64,000 nucleotides of DNA from Thiobacillus denitrificans ATCC 25259 (GCF_000012745.1 NC_007404.1:1-64000), one strand, 5' to 3'; shown: positions 21,257-31,406, counted from the first letter of the stretch. Notes: generated from the letters alone by a model not told the origin. Numbers and translations: made by a program.

Positions 21257-22630
21257 ATGAAAATCATCATCCTCGGCGCGGGCCAGGTCGGCGCCAATCT
21301 CGCCGACAGCCTCGTCGCCGAAAACAACGACATCACCGTCGTCGACCTCGACGCCGCCCGCCTCGCGCTGCTGCAGGACCGCCTCGACCTGCGCACGGTG
21401 CTCGGCCATGCGGCGCATCCGTCGACGCTGAAGAAAGCCGGCGCGGACGACGCCGACATGCTCGTCGCCGTGACGCAGAGTGACGAGACCAATCTCGTCG
21501 CGTGCCGGCTTGCCGCGACGCTGTTCAACGTGCCGACGCGGATCGCGCGCATCCGCTCCAACGATTTTCTCGCGCTCGACGCGGGCTTTCTGGCCGAGCA
21601 CTTCGGCGTCGACGACCTGATCAGTCCCGAGCAGGAAGTGACCGACACCCTGCGTCGGTTGATCGAGCACCCCGAGGCCCTGCAGGTCCTCGACTTCGCC
21701 GAGGGCAAGATCCGCCTCGTCGCCGTCCGCGCCTACCACGGCGGGCCGCTGGTCGGTCACGAGCTGCAGGACATCAAGCGCCACATGCCGAACGTCGATT
21801 GCCGCATCCCGGCGATCTACCGGCGCGACCGCGGCATCGTGCCCAAGGGCATCACGGTCATCGAGCCGGGCGACGAGGTGTTCTTCCTCGCGCGCAAGCA
21901 GGATATTCCCGGCGTCATGCGCGAATTGCGGCGCATGGAGCGCCCGGTCAAGCGCGTCATGATCGCGGGCGGCGGCAACATCGGACGCCGCCTGGCGGCG
22001 CGGATCGAGCGCGACTATGACGTCAAGGTCATCGACCACAACAAGGTCGTCAGCAACGCGCTGGCCGAGCGCTTGCACCACACGCTCGTGCTGCAGGGCG
22101 ATGCGACCGACGAGGAGTTGCTCGAACAGGAGAACATCGAGTCGATCGATGTCTTTTGCGCGCTGACCAACGACGACGAGGACAACATCATGTCGGCGCT
22201 GCTCGCCAAGCGCATGGGCGCGCAGCGCGTGATCGCGCTGATCAACCGGGCGGCGTACGTCAATCTCGTGCAGGGCGGCGAGATCGACATCGCGATCTCG
22301 CCCGCACAGGCGACGGTCAGTCCGCTGTTGTCGAAAATCCGCCGCGGCGACATGGCCGCAGTGCACAGCCTGCGTCGCGGCGCGGCCGAAGTGCTCGAGA
22401 TCGTCGTCCATGGCGACCTCAAGACGTCGAAGGTCGTCGGCCGGCGCATCGGCGACGTCGGACTGCCGGAAGGCTCGGCGATCGCCGCGATCATTCGCGG
22501 CGACGATGTCGTCATCGCCCATCACGACACGCTCATTGAGGCCGAAGACCATCTCATCGTCTTCGCGCTCAACAAGCGGATCATTCCGAAGGTGGAAAAA
22601 CTCTTCCAGGTCGGCTTCGGATTCTTCTGA
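21257..22630 (+). CDS. trkA: Trk potassium uptake regulatory subunit TrkA
   Basis: TrkA is the cytoplasmic NAD(H)-binding subunit that gates the TrkH channel. The 457-residue protein is a tandem of two RCK_N/RCK_C units. The first nucleotide-binding motif is IIILGAGQVGANLADSL at the start and the second is VMIAGGGNIGRRLAARIE near residue 235, each followed by a TrkA-C segment. Length and start match E. coli TrkA (458). The stop overlaps the ATG of trkH (TGATG), and a second trkH follows, so the set is one transport operon under the same transcript as the two-component pair. Confidence 0.97.
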   Translation: MKIIILGAGQVGANLADSLVAENNDITVVDLDAARLALLQDRLDLRTVLGHAAHPSTLKKAGADDADMLVAVTQSDETNLVACRLAATLFNVPTRIARIRSNDFLALDAGFLAEHFGVDDLISPEQEVTDTLRRLIEHPEALQVLDFAEGKIRLVAVRAYHGGPLVGHELQDIKRHMPNVDCRIPAIYRRDRGIVPKGITVIEPGDEVFFLARKQDIPGVMRELRRMERPVKRVMIAGGGNIGRRLAARIERDYDVKVIDHNKVVSNALAERLHHTLVLQGDATDEELLEQENIESIDVFCALTNDDEDNIMSALLAKRMGAQRVIALINRAAYVNLVQGGEIDIAISPAQATVSPLLSKIRRGDMAAVHSLRRGAAEVLEIVVHGDLKTSKVVGRRIGDVGLPEGSAIAAIIRGDDVVIAHHDTLIEAEDHLIVFALNKRIIPKVEKLFQVGFGFF

Positions 22631-24096
22631 TGCTGCTGTTCTCGCGGCTCGTTCCCGTGCTGCACGTGCTCGGGCTGGTGGTGCTGATCTTTTCGTTCAC
22701 CATGCTCGTGCCGCTGGTGACCGCGGTATTCGGCGCCGACGCCGCGCAGCATGCCTTCGACGAGGCCTTTCTGATCACCTTGGGCTTCGGCGTCGCGTTG
22801 TGGGCTGCCGGGCGCCGCTGGAAGCGCGAGCTGAAGCCGCGCGACGGCTTCCTGCTGGTGATCCTGGTGTGGACCGGCCTGCCCGCGTTCGCGACCTTGC
22901 CGCTCCTGATCTACGCGCCGCAGATGAGCTTCACCGACGCCTACTTCGAGATGATCTCGGCGCTGACGACGACGGGCGCGACCGTGATGAGCGGGCTCGA
23001 TACGCTGCCGCCCTCGCTCAACCTCTGGCGCCATCTGCTGCAGTGGCTCGGCGGCATGGGCATCATCGTGCTCGCGGTCGCGATCCTGCCGCTCCTCGGC
23101 GTCGGCGGCCGACAGCTCATGAAGGCCGAACTGCCCGGCCCGATCAAGGACAGCAAACTCACGCCGCGGATCGCCGATACGGCGAAGCTGCTGTGGGCCG
23201 TCTACGCCGTCCTGACAGGGCTGTGTGCGAGCGCGCTGAAGCTTGCCGGCATGAGCTGGTTCGACGCCGTCTGCCATGCCTTCGCTGCGCTGAGCCTAGG
23301 CGGATTTTCCACGCACGATGCGAGCGTCGGGCACTTCGATTCGCCGCTGATCGAGGGGGTGCTGATCGTCTTCATGCTCGCCGCCGCGGTCAATTTCGTC
23401 ACCCATTTCCTGGCCTTTCGGCACAGGAGCCTCGTTCCCTACCGGCGCGACCCCGAGGCCTTCGGTGTGCTCGGGCTCGTAATCGGGAGCATCCTCGTCG
23501 TCGCCGGCTACATCTGGCATGCCGGCGCGTACCCCGACTACCTCACGGCGCTGCGTCACGTCGCGTTCAACCTCGTCTCGCTCGCGACGGACTGCGGGTT
23601 CGCGAGCACGGACTACGGCGTGTGGCCGATGTTCGCGCCGATGTGGATGCTGTTCCTGTCCTGCGTGACGGCGAGCTCGGGCTCGACGGGCGGAGGCCTC
23701 AAGATGCTGCGCGCCGTGTTGATGTTCCGCCAGGGCATGCGTGAACTCGAGCGCCAGCTGCACCCGGCGGCGCGCCTGCCGATCAAGATCGGCGGCCATC
23801 CCGTATCGAACCAGATCGTGTTCGCCGTGCAGGCCTTCGTCATGATGTACGTCGCGACCGTGATCGCGATGACGCTCGTGCTGCTCGCGAGCGGACTCGA
23901 CTTCGTCAGTGCGTTTTCGGGCGTCGTCGCCTGCCTCAACAACGCCGGGCCCGGTCTCGCCGAACTCGGACCGGCCGGCAACTACGCCGGCCTCGACGAC
24001 TACCAGACCTGGGCGCTCGCGCTCACGATGCTGCTCGGGCGGCTCGAGCTCTTCACCGTCTTCGTCCTGCTCACGCGCCGCTTCTGGCGGACCTGA
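22630..24096 (+). CDS. trkH: Potassium uptake protein TrkH, first copy
   Basis: TrkH is the membrane pore subunit of Trk. The 488-residue protein has about ten hydrophobic segments. Repeated pore loops contain the selectivity signatures, for example SALTTTGATVMSGLD, TDCGFASTDYG and NNAGPGLAELGP. The start overlaps the trkA stop by two bases. It is closely similar to the next gene along its whole length, so the two look like an old tandem duplication. It ends 33 bp before the second copy. Confidence 0.95.
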   Translation: MLLFSRLVPVLHVLGLVVLIFSFTMLVPLVTAVFGADAAQHAFDEAFLITLGFGVALWAAGRRWKRELKPRDGFLLVILVWTGLPAFATLPLLIYAPQMSFTDAYFEMISALTTTGATVMSGLDTLPPSLNLWRHLLQWLGGMGIIVLAVAILPLLGVGGRQLMKAELPGPIKDSKLTPRIADTAKLLWAVYAVLTGLCASALKLAGMSWFDAVCHAFAALSLGGFSTHDASVGHFDSPLIEGVLIVFMLAAAVNFVTHFLAFRHRSLVPYRRDPEAFGVLGLVIGSILVVAGYIWHAGAYPDYLTALRHVAFNLVSLATDCGFASTDYGVWPMFAPMWMLFLSCVTASSGSTGGGLKMLRAVLMFRQGMRELERQLHPAARLPIKIGGHPVSNQIVFAVQAFVMMYVATVIAMTLVLLASGLDFVSAFSGVVACLNNAGPGLAELGPAGNYAGLDDYQTWALALTMLLGRLELFTVFVLLTRRFWRT

Positions 24097-24129
24097 GCGC
24101 ACACGGCTGGTAACATCGCGCTTTCCGCG

Positions 24130-25605
24130 TTGTCCGCCCGCACATCCGTGTCCGCGATCCTGCCCGTCATCCACATCCTGTCGAAGGTATTGATGCTTTT
24201 TGCATTGGCCTTCGCGTTACCGCTCGGGATTTCGGTCGCGCTGGAGGATGGTGCCGAGCGGGCCTACGACGAAGCCATCGCCATCGCGTTCGTCTCGGGG
24301 CTCGTGCTCTGGATGCTGTCACGCCGGGGTCGGCGCGAGCTGCAGACCCGCGACGGTTTCCTGCTCGTCGTTCTGATCTGGGCGGTGCTGCCCCTGTATT
24401 CGGCGGTTCCGCTGCTCGTGTACATGCCGGAACTAAGCTTCACCGATGCCTATTTCGAGGCGGTCTCGGGCCTGACGGCGACCGGCGCGACCGTGCTGTC
24501 CGGCATCGATGACCTGCCGCCGTCGATCAACATCTGGCGCACCCAGATGCACTGGATCGGCGGCATGGGCGTGATCGTCCTCGTGGTCGCCGTGCTCCCC
24601 ATGCTCGGCGTCGGCGGACGGCAGCTGTTCAAGGCTGAAACGCCGACCCCGATGAAGGACAGCAAGCTCACGCCGCGCATGGCCGAGACGGCCAAAGGGC
24701 TGTGGCAGGTGTACGCGGCGATCACGCTCGTCTGCATGGGCGCGCTGTGGCTCGGCGGCATGAGCTGGGTCGACGCGATCGTCCATGGCTTCAGCGTCAT
24801 GGGGCTCGGTGGCCTGTCGTCGCACGACGCGAGCATGGCCTTTTTCGACTCGGTGCTGCTCGAGGTCATCGTCATGGTGTTCGCGCTGATCGCGGGCATC
24901 AGCTTTTCCACTCATTTCCTGGCTTTCCGCACCCGCAGCCTGCTGACTTACCGCGTCGATTCGGAAATCCGCTGGTATTTCGCGGTGCTCGCGCTCAGCG
25001 TCGCCGGCCTGACCTGGTTCCTGTGGGCCAAGGGCTTCTATCTAGACCTCCCCGAAGCGCTGCGCTACGCCGCGTTCAACACGGTTTCGGTAGCGACGAC
25101 GCTCGGATTCTCGAACACCGACTACAACGTCTGGCCCTACTTCGCCCCGCTCTGGATGCTGTTCCTCTCGAGCTTCATCGCGAGTTCGGGCTCGACCGGC
25201 GGCGGCATCAAGATGCTGCGCGCCGTGCTGCTCTACAAGCAGGTCTACCGCGAGATGATCAAGCTCGTTCACCCCAACGCCGCGATCCACACCAAGCTTG
25301 GCCGCCAGCCCGTGCCGAACAAGATCATCTACGCCGTGCTGGCTTTTCTGTTCATCTACGTCGCCTCGGTCGTCATTCTCTCGTTCATTCTCTCGGCGTC
25401 GGGGCTCGACGTCTTCACGGCCTTTACGGCCGTCGTCGCGATGGTCAACAATACCGGGCCGGGACTCGGCCAGGTCGGCCCGGCCAGCACCTACGCGGTG
25501 CTCAACGATTTCCAGACCTGGGTCTGCGCCTTCGCCATGCTGTTGGGGCGACTGGAATTCTTTACGCTGCTCGTCGTGCTGACCCCCGTTTTCTGGAGGA
25601 AGTGA
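24130..25605 (+). CDS. trkH: Potassium uptake protein TrkH, second copy
   Basis: This is a second full TrkH of about 490 residues with the same loops as the first (SGLTATGATVLSGIDD, TTLGFSNTDYN, NNTGPGLGQVGP) and the same GMGVIVLVVAVLPMLGVGGRQLFKAE region. The start is uncertain: TTG at 24130 is listed, and GTG at 24148 in the same frame would shorten it by six residues. Neither has a convincing Shine-Dalgarno. Two adjacent pores sharing one TrkA could form alternative channels with different affinity or regulation, which is inference. The TPR gene starts directly after its stop. Confidence 0.94.
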   Translation: MSARTSVSAILPVIHILSKVLMLFALAFALPLGISVALEDGAERAYDEAIAIAFVSGLVLWMLSRRGRRELQTRDGFLLVVLIWAVLPLYSAVPLLVYMPELSFTDAYFEAVSGLTATGATVLSGIDDLPPSINIWRTQMHWIGGMGVIVLVVAVLPMLGVGGRQLFKAETPTPMKDSKLTPRMAETAKGLWQVYAAITLVCMGALWLGGMSWVDAIVHGFSVMGLGGLSSHDASMAFFDSVLLEVIVMVFALIAGISFSTHFLAFRTRSLLTYRVDSEIRWYFAVLALSVAGLTWFLWAKGFYLDLPEALRYAAFNTVSVATTLGFSNTDYNVWPYFAPLWMLFLSSFIASSGSTGGGIKMLRAVLLYKQVYREMIKLVHPNAAIHTKLGRQPVPNKIIYAVLAFLFIYVASVVILSFILSASGLDVFTAFTAVVAMVNNTGPGLGQVGPASTYAVLNDFQTWVCAFAMLLGRLEFFTLLVVLTPVFWRK

Positions 25606-25941
25606 ATGTCCGCGATCGAGAAATTCGAATCGATGCTGGTGCAGGGCCGCGACGGCGCGCTGCTGCGTTTTTCGCTCGGCAACGAATATCTGAAACAGGG
25701 CGAGCCGCGGCAGGCGGCCGAGCATCTGCGCCGGGCCGTCGAGCAGGATCCGAAATACTCGGCGGCGTGGAAACTGCTCGGCCGGGCGCTGGCCGAGGCC
25801 GAGGCGTGGGACGAGGCGCTCGCGGCCTACCGGCAGGGAATCGACGTCGCCGAGGCGCGCGGGGACAAGCAGGCGGCCAAGGAAATGGGCGTGTTCGTGC
25901 GCCGGATCGAGAAGCAGCTTGGGTTAAAATCGAACGACTAA
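25606..25941 (+). CDS. Small tetratricopeptide-repeat protein
   Basis: The 111-residue protein consists mainly of two to three TPR units ([31 protein letters not shown], then [31 protein letters not shown]). No signal peptide is visible, so it is probably cytosolic and mediates protein contacts. The ATG abuts the trkH stop, so it is cotranscribed and probably translationally coupled. A specific partner cannot be named. Confidence 0.85.
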   Translation: MSAIEKFESMLVQGRDGALLRFSLGNEYLKQGEPRQAAEHLRRAVEQDPKYSAAWKLLGRALAEAEAWDEALAAYRQGIDVAEARGDKQAAKEMGVFVRRIEKQLGLKSND

Positions 25942-25960
25942 ATTCGGAAGGAGCAGGCAA

Positions 25961-26236
25961 ATGACGCGGATGGTGAACTGTGTGAAGCTCGGGCGCGAAG
26001 CGGAAGGCCTCGCCTTTCAGCCGGTCCCGGGCGATCTCGGCAAGAAGATTTTCGAGAACGTATCGAAGGAAGCCTGGGCCGGCTGGCAGCGCCACCAGAC
26101 CATGCTGATCAACGAGAACCGGCTCAATCTCGCCGACCCGCAGGCGCGGAGCTATCTGATGGAACAGATGGAGCGCTACTTCTTCGGCGGCGGCAACGTC
26201 GACGCGGCCGCAGGCTACGTTCCGCCGACCCGCTGA
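25961..26236 (+). CDS. yggX: YggX family iron-trafficking / oxidative damage protection protein
   Basis: YggX proteins protect Fe-S clusters from oxidative damage and may move Fe(II). The 91-residue length, the N-terminal [17 protein letters not shown] with its conserved Cys, and [19 protein letters not shown] are diagnostic. AGGAG lies a short distance before the ATG. It is the last gene of the long plus-strand run and is followed by a palindromic terminator. Confidence 0.96.
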   Translation: MTRMVNCVKLGREAEGLAFQPVPGDLGKKIFENVSKEAWAGWQRHQTMLINENRLNLADPQARSYLMEQMERYFFGGGNVDAAAGYVPPTR

Positions 26237-26248
26237 GGCGCGGGCGAA

Positions 26249-26280
26249 CGAAAAGGGCTCCCCGCGGGGAGCCCTTTTCG
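26249..26280. terminator. Bidirectional terminator between yggX and phoU
   Basis: A 32-nt perfect palindrome has a 14-bp stem (26249-26262 with 26267-26280), a CGCG centre, and A and T runs inside the stem on both sides. It sits between convergent genes and should stop transcripts arriving from either direction. Confidence 0.9.
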
Positions 26281-26293
26281 TTGGCAGGCGGCG

Positions 26294-26995
26294 CTAGAGC
26301 ACTTCCTTTTCGATTTCCTCGAGCGAGGTGTGGCGCACGTCCTTGCCCTTGACCATGTAGACGACGTATTCGGACATGTTCTTGGCGTGGTCGCCCATGC
26401 GCTCGATCGCCTTGGTCACGAACAGGATGTCGATGAAGACCGAAATCGTGCGCGGGTCTTCCATCATGTAGGTGATGAGGTGGCGCAGATTGAGGCGGAA
26501 CTCCTCGTCGACCGACTGGTCTTGGCGTGCGATCTCGACGGCCTTGGTCGCGTCGAGCCGGGCGAAGCTGTCGAGCGCCTTGCGCAGCATGTCGAGCACG
26601 AGCTCGCCCATGTATTTCACCTCGGAAAAGCGCGGCAGGCTGATGCGTTCGGCTTGGTGGATGAGTCGCGCCATGCGCGCGATCTTGGCCGCTTCGTCAC
26701 CGATCCGCTCGAGGTCGGTGATCGTCTTCACGACCATCATGACCATGCGCAGGTCGGAAGCGGTGGGCTGGCGACGCGCAATGATGTGGGTGCAATCCTC
26801 GTCGATCGAGACTTCGAGCGCGTTGACGCTGTGGTCGCTGGCGTCGACGCGCTCAGCCAGGTCCATGTCGCCGGAAACGAGCGCCTCGATCGCGTTGGTG
26901 ATCTGTTCTTCGACCAGGCCGCCCATTTTCAGGACGTTCGCGCGCACGGCCTCGAGCTCGGCGTCGAATTGTTTGTAGGTATGTTCGGTTGGCAC
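26294..26995 (-). CDS. phoU: Phosphate transport system regulator PhoU
   Basis: PhoU represses Pho-regulon signalling through PhoR and the Pst transporter. The 233-residue protein contains the two PhoU helical repeats, with metal-binding signatures LERIGDEAAKIARMA near residue 95 and IERMGDHAKNMSEYVVYMVKG near residue 195. The start is GTG at 26995 with GAGAGGA upstream on the minus strand. No pst genes are visible here, so it is separated from its usual pst operon or they lie elsewhere. Confidence 0.96.
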   Translation of the reverse strand: MPTEHTYKQFDAELEAVRANVLKMGGLVEEQITNAIEALVSGDMDLAERVDASDHSVNALEVSIDEDCTHIIARRQPTASDLRMVMMVVKTITDLERIGDEAAKIARMARLIHQAERISLPRFSEVKYMGELVLDMLRKALDSFARLDATKAVEIARQDQSVDEEFRLNLRHLITYMMEDPRTISVFIDILFVTKAIERMGDHAKNMSEYVVYMVKGKDVRHTSLEEIEKEVL

Positions 26996-27067
26996 GGTGC
27001 TGTCCTCTCCAGGAATCGTTTTTCATTATATGCCGCGTGTCATGACGCTGGCATGTCCGCAGCCCGC

Positions 27068-27481
27068 TCAGCGGGCCTTGAACGGGATCGCGTAGCGGCT
27101 GCCGTCGATCTCGAGCGTGAGGATCCAGTCGCGTCGGCCGCTCACACACGCGGGCAGCGTCACCCGGGCGGAAAAGCCGTTTCCGGCGGCGCGATGGAGG
27201 TCGTAGCGGTTGAAGCCCATGTCCATGCCGACCATCTGGAATTCCGCGCTGCCGTTTTTCGCGGCGTGGGCGGTGACGTGCAGTTCGAAGGCTTCCATCG
27301 GCGCGGGCTGGGTCGAGAACGTCACTCGTGCCGGCGCGCCGTGGTGCGTGAACGGGCAGCCGGCGAGCGGGTTCGCGCACGCGACGGTCTGCGCTTCGAG
27401 GGGCCGTTTCATCCAGTAGCCGACGACCGCAACGCCGAGTAGTGCGACGACCAACAACAGCGGCAGGAGGACGCGCTTCAT
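27068..27481 (-). CDS. Small membrane-anchored protein, function unknown
   Basis: The 137-residue protein has one N-terminal membrane segment ([22 protein letters not shown]) and an extracytoplasmic beta-rich domain. Visible features are two Cys in [11 protein letters not shown], a methionine-containing [13 protein letters not shown] and a second pair of aromatics near the end. The MDMG stretch suggests metal (copper) contact as in some periplasmic FixH-like or copper proteins, but this is only a resemblance. The ATG overlaps the stop of the Nudix gene by four bases, so it is cotranscribed and coupled. Confidence 0.7.
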   Translation of the reverse strand: MKRVLLPLLLVVALLGVAVVGYWMKRPLEAQTVACANPLAGCPFTHHGAPARVTFSTQPAPMEAFELHVTAHAAKNGSAEFQMVGMDMGFNRYDLHRAAGNGFSARVTLPACVSGRRDWILTLEIDGSRYAIPFKAR

Positions 27482-28416
27482 GTCCAGGCCCCGCGCAGCA
27501 AAGCGACACCGTGCGCGCCGCGCGTGCGAGCCAGCGCGACGTCGTCGCGCGCTAGCCCGCCGAGGCCGTAGACCGGGATCGGGCTCGCCGCCGCGAGCGC
27601 GGAAAAGCGCGCCCATCCGAGCGTCGGCGCGCCCGGGTGGGTGAGTGTGGGCAGTACGGGCGAGAGCAGCGCGAAGTCGGCGCCGATCGCTGCCGCCTGC
27701 GCCAGTTCATCCGCATCGTGGCACGACACGCCGACCCATTCGCAATCGGGCCGCACGCTGCAGCGGGCTGCGGCGGCGGCGTCGAGGTGGACGCCGTCGG
27801 CATCTGCGGCCTGCGCGAGATCGGCGCTGCCGTTCACCAGTACGCGCGCGCCATGGCGGCGCGCGCGGCGGACCGTTTCGCGCGCGAGATGGAGGCGCTC
27901 GTCCTCGGGCAGGGATTTGTCACGCACCTGGATGAGCCGCAGGCCCTCGGCGAGCGCGACGTCGAGCCGGGCGAGAAAGCTGTCGGCGCCGAGGGTCTCG
28001 GCCTGGCTGATGCCGAGCACCGGCGGCAGCGACAAGGCTTTCACGATCGGAAAATTGGCGGGCAGGAGCGGCGTCACTTCGACCGCTTCGGGCCGCTGCC
28101 AGGAAAAGACCTGGCCTTCGTGCGGGTGCGGCGTGCCCTGCCACGCGAACACGCGAAAGAAGTTCAGCCGCACCGTCGCGTGGGGATATTCGAACACGCG
28201 GGTGATCCAGCGACAGTCGGCGCTGACCGTGATCCCGAGTTCCTCGCGCAGTTCGCGGACGAGCGCGTCTTCGAGCGTTTCGCCCGCCTCGACCTTGCCT
28301 CCCGGGAATTCCCAATGACCGGCGTATACCTTGCCCGCGGGGCGTTGCGCGAGCAGCACGCGGCCGTCTGGCTGGGTCAGGACCGCGGCGACGACCTCGA
28401 CGACGGCCGCGTTCAT
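27478..28416 (-). CDS. Nudix hydrolase fused to a thiamine-phosphate-synthase-like domain
   Basis: The N-terminal 130 residues are a MutT-type Nudix domain with a complete Nudix box ([24 protein letters not shown]). MutT-type enzymes remove oxidised nucleotides such as 8-oxo-dGTP. Residues about 140-312 resemble ThiE ([39 protein letters not shown], and [26 protein letters not shown]). ThiE catalytic ability is uncertain. This fusion is known in Proteobacteria and is usually called a Nudix family hydrolase. The ATG at 28416 overlaps the stop of the upstream ATPase by four bases. Confidence 0.9.
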   Translation of the reverse strand: MNAAVVEVVAAVLTQPDGRVLLAQRPAGKVYAGHWEFPGGKVEAGETLEDALVRELREELGITVSADCRWITRVFEYPHATVRLNFFRVFAWQGTPHPHEGQVFSWQRPEAVEVTPLLPANFPIVKALSLPPVLGISQAETLGADSFLARLDVALAEGLRLIQVRDKSLPEDERLHLARETVRRARRHGARVLVNGSADLAQAADADGVHLDAAAAARCSVRPDCEWVGVSCHDADELAQAAAIGADFALLSPVLPTLTHPGAPTLGWARFSALAAASPIPVYGLGGLARDDVALARTRGAHGVALLRGAWT

Positions 28417-29255
28417 CGCCTGCCCACCCAGTCGCGCGCGAACTGCGAGGCGACCCGCCCGTTGCGCGCCCCGCGGCCCTGCGCCCATTGCAGCGCGGCA
28501 CGCTCGAAGCCTGCGTCGAGAGTTCCGCCGAGCGACGCGACCCAGTGGCGCGCGATCGCGAGGTAGGTGTCCTGGTCGATGACGTGGAACGAGACCCACA
28601 GCCCGAATCGATCGGACAACGAAACTTTTTCCTCGATCGCTTCGCCCGGGCGCACCTCGCCGCCGAGATAGCTCGTTTCGAGATTTTCCGCCATGTACTC
28701 GGGCATCAGGTGGCGCCGGTTCGAGGTCGCGTAGATCAGCACGTTGTCGCTCGGGCCCGCGAGCGAACCGTCGAGCGCGGCCTTGAGGCTCGCGTACCCG
28801 GCCTCGTGCTCGGCAAAGCTCAGGTCGTCGATGAAGACGATGAAGCGGTAGCCGTCCGCTTCGGCGAGCACCTCGAAGAGGTCGGGCAGGCTGGTGAGCC
28901 CCGCCTTGTCGACTTCGATCAGGCGCAGCCCCTGGCCGGCGTACTCCGCGTGAACCGCCTTGACCAGCGAAGACTTGCCGCAGCCGCGTGCGCCGGTCAG
29001 CAGCACGTTATTGGCAGGACGGCCGGCGACGAACTGTCGCGTATTGGCGTCGACACGCTGCTTCTGCGCGTCGATCGCAAGCAGATTTGCAAGCGCGACG
29101 CGCTGCGGATGGGCGATCGGTTTGAAGCGCGCGCTCGGCGCGAGCCAGCGCGCGGCGGCGACGTCTTTCCAGTCCAAGGCCGGCGGCGCCGCCGGCCCGT
29201 CGAGACGATCGAGCAGCCGCTCGATGCGCGGAAGAAGCGAAGCGAGATCGGTCAT
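28413..29255 (-). CDS. DUF815 family P-loop ATPase
   Basis: The 280-residue protein is an AAA-type ATPase of the DUF815 family. Walker A is [16 protein letters not shown] near residue 90, Walker B is [10 protein letters not shown] near residue 142 and a sensor-like segment is [16 protein letters not shown]. The family is widespread and its role is unknown; it lacks an obvious DNA-binding domain. It is the first gene of a coupled trio with the Nudix/ThiE protein and the small membrane protein. Confidence 0.9.
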   Translation of the reverse strand: MTDLASLLPRIERLLDRLDGPAAPPALDWKDVAAARWLAPSARFKPIAHPQRVALANLLAIDAQKQRVDANTRQFVAGRPANNVLLTGARGCGKSSLVKAVHAEYAGQGLRLIEVDKAGLTSLPDLFEVLAEADGYRFIVFIDDLSFAEHEAGYASLKAALDGSLAGPSDNVLIYATSNRRHLMPEYMAENLETSYLGGEVRPGEAIEEKVSLSDRFGLWVSFHVIDQDTYLAIARHWVASLGGTLDAGFERAALQWAQGRGARNGRVASQFARDWVGRR

Positions 29256-29346
29256 CCCGAAATTCTAGCGTCCGCTCGGCGAAAAAATCGGCTTTCGATG
29301 TGCGGCATGCCGCGCGCGCCGTGCCGGAAGGGAGCCGGCTGCACGC

Positions 29347-30570
29347 TCAGGTGCGATATTCCGCGTTGATCTTCACGTAGTCGTACGAGAAGTCGCAGGT
29401 CCACACGGTGGCGCGGGCGTCGCCGCGCGCGAGCGATACGCGGACGGTGATCTCGGCCGCCTTCATGACCGCCGCCGCCGCGGCTTCGCTGTAGCCTGCG
29501 GCACGGCCGCCCGCTTCGGCGACGAGGACGTCGCCGAGCCACACTTTGAGCGCGTTGACGTCGAGGTCCTGGACGCCGGCGTAGCCGATCGCGGCGAGGA
29601 TGCGGCCGAGGTTCGGGTCGCTCGCGAAGAACGCGGTCTTGACGAGCGGCGATCGCGCGATCGCGTAGGCGATCTGCTTGCACTCCGCCCGGTCGCGCCC
29701 GCCTTCGACGGCGATGGTCATGAACTTCGTCGCCCCCTCGCCGTCGCGCGCCATCGCCTGCGCGAGCTCGATCGCGACGTCGGCGAGCGCCGCCTTGAGC
29801 GCGGAATAGTCGGTCCCTGCGTCGGCGATCTCGGCGTTGCCCGCCTGTCCGGTGGCGATCAGGATGAAGCTGTCGTTGGTCGAGGTGTCGCCGTCGACCG
29901 TGACGCAGTTGAACGAAACGTCCGCAACGTCACGCACCATGCGTTGCATGAGGGCGGGTGCGATCGCGGCGTCGGTGGCGACGAAGCCGAGCATGGTCGC
30001 CATATTGGGGTGGATCATGCCGGAGCCCTTCGCGATGCCGGTGACCGTGATCGTCCTGCCGTCGATCTGCAGTTGCCGCGATGCGCCCTTGGCGACGATG
30101 TCGGTCGTCATGATCGCGGCGGCAGCTTCGCTCCAGTGCCCGGCCGCGAGGTCGGCGTGCGCCGCCGGCAGCGCTGGCAGGATCTTGTCGATCGGCAGCG
30201 GCTCGAGGATCACGCCGGTCGAAAATGGCAGGACCTGGGTGGCGTCGACGGCGAACAGATCGGCGACCGCGGAACAGGTCCGGCGCGCGCGGTCGAGGCC
30301 TTCGTCGCCCGTACCCGCGTTGGCGTTCCCGGTATTGATCACGAGCGCGCGGACGTCGCCGCGCGTCAGATGTTCGCGACACACGGTGACCGGCGCGGCG
30401 CAGAAACGATTCTGCGTGAAGACCCCAGCGACGCGGCTGCCTGGCGCGAGTTCGATCAGGGTGAGGTCGCGTCTGCCCGCTTTCTTGATGCCGGCTGAGG
30501 CGATGCCCAGACGGACGCCGGGAACCGGCAAAAGCGAGGCGGGGTCGGGTGCGACAAGATTGACGGGCAT
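29347..30570 (-). CDS. argJ: Bifunctional glutamate N-acetyltransferase / ornithine acetyltransferase
   Basis: ArgJ transfers the acetyl group from N-acetylornithine to glutamate in the cyclic arginine pathway and in many species also makes N-acetylglutamate. The 407-residue precursor self-cleaves before the nucleophilic threonine, seen here in [13 protein letters not shown] near residue 190. Other conserved parts are [21 protein letters not shown] and [12 protein letters not shown]. The C-terminus ends [13 protein letters not shown]. Whether it is mono- or bifunctional cannot be judged from sequence alone. It stands alone, with about 90 bp before the ATPase trio. Confidence 0.97.
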   Translation of the reverse strand: MPVNLVAPDPASLLPVPGVRLGIASAGIKKAGRRDLTLIELAPGSRVAGVFTQNRFCAAPVTVCREHLTRGDVRALVINTGNANAGTGDEGLDRARRTCSAVADLFAVDATQVLPFSTGVILEPLPIDKILPALPAAHADLAAGHWSEAAAAIMTTDIVAKGASRQLQIDGRTITVTGIAKGSGMIHPNMATMLGFVATDAAIAPALMQRMVRDVADVSFNCVTVDGDTSTNDSFILIATGQAGNAEIADAGTDYSALKAALADVAIELAQAMARDGEGATKFMTIAVEGGRDRAECKQIAYAIARSPLVKTAFFASDPNLGRILAAIGYAGVQDLDVNALKVWLGDVLVAEAGGRAAGYSEAAAAAVMKAAEITVRVSLARGDARATVWTCDFSYDYVKINAEYRT

Positions 30571-30625
30571 GGCGGCGTACCGGGAGGCAAAACCGCTATT
30601 TTATGCGGGCGGCTGGCGCCCGGCT

Positions 30626-30865
30626 TCAAGGTGTGCGGCCGAGCAGCCAGTTCAGGGCGCGGCGAAACTCGGGCCGCCACGGCCAGACCGGATCGAGTTC
30701 GATCGAGCGCGCGAGGGCGGCGAATGCAATGAGCGTGAAGACGAGAAAAAGCGTTTGCGAGACGCACTGTCGCGGGGTGAGCACGCCGAGCGGAAGGTCG
30801 AGAAAGCCGGGGACGTAGAACAGGCTGGCAAACGCCGCAAAAAGCAGGGCCGGGCCGAGGTACAT
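30626..30865 (-). CDS. Small membrane protein, function unknown
   Basis: The 79-residue protein has two hydrophobic segments (LGPALLFAAFASLFYVPGFL and TLFLVFTLIAFAALA) and a basic C-terminus (RPEFRRALNWLLGRTP). The start at 30865 is chosen because it opens directly with a membrane segment. A longer frame to 30964 would add a cysteine- and asparagine-rich leader that looks non-coding. There is no clear Shine-Dalgarno. I do not recognise a family. Confidence 0.5.
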   Translation of the reverse strand: MYLGPALLFAAFASLFYVPGFLDLPLGVLTPRQCVSQTLFLVFTLIAFAALARSIELDPVWPWRPEFRRALNWLLGRTP

Positions 30866-31003
30866 GATGTCGTCCGCATTGTTGTTGGAGTTGTAAGGAC
30901 GAGCGAGCAACGGGCGTGCCAGAACACGGCCGGTGACGCAACACAAAGCGTCCCGGCCGGTCAACGGTAGGGACAGTAACGGCGCTGTAAACTTATCCGA
31001 CAG

Positions 31004-31342
31004 CTATTTCTCGAGTGGCGCGGTCGCCAGCTTGCGCAGAATCTCGTGCGAGAGCGAGTAGAACTGCGGCGTCGGGCCGAGATCCTCGTAGATCGGATCG
31101 CCGTAGTCGTCTTCGGCAATCACACGGTTGCCGGGAACGTAGGGCATCGCGACCTCGAGTTCGTCGAGCGCGGCCCGAATCAGGTCGGCCATGAGTTGGC
31201 TGTCGCTGCGACCCGGGTACATCACGTGGAGGGCTTCGATCCGTGCCGCGTCACGCAGTGGCAAGTGCACGGTGTACGCACGCACGTCGGTGCGCGCGTG
31301 CCCCTCCCTGCTCCAGCGTTGGATGAGTTCGGCGATGCGCAT
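31004..31342 (-). CDS. Conserved small protein with a ribbon-helix-helix-like segment
   Basis: The 112-residue protein contains YTVHLPLRDAARIEALHVMYPGRSDSQLMADLIRAALDELE. This strand followed by two helices reminds one of ribbon-helix-helix DNA binders. The C-terminal part has an acidic VIAEDDYGDPIYEDLGPTP. Very similar proteins in Pseudomonas and betaproteobacteria are labelled 'type 1 pili tip component' in databases, a name with little support that I do not adopt. The ATG is the first codon of the conserved MRIAELIQRW. It is transcribed alone. Confidence 0.75.
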   Translation of the reverse strand: MRIAELIQRWSREGHARTDVRAYTVHLPLRDAARIEALHVMYPGRSDSQLMADLIRAALDELEVAMPYVPGNRVIAEDDYGDPIYEDLGPTPQFYSLSHEILRKLATAPLEK

Positions 31343-31406
31343 GGGGCTCTACCTTGCGTCACGATGGTTGTGTTATAGCAGAGCGATTCCCAACACAAAG
31401 CGGGAA

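Noticed and set aside
27478..28416. Nudix/ThiE-like fusion as a new system
   Set aside because: The same fusion is common in Proteobacteria as a Nudix family hydrolase, so it is reported only as a feature.
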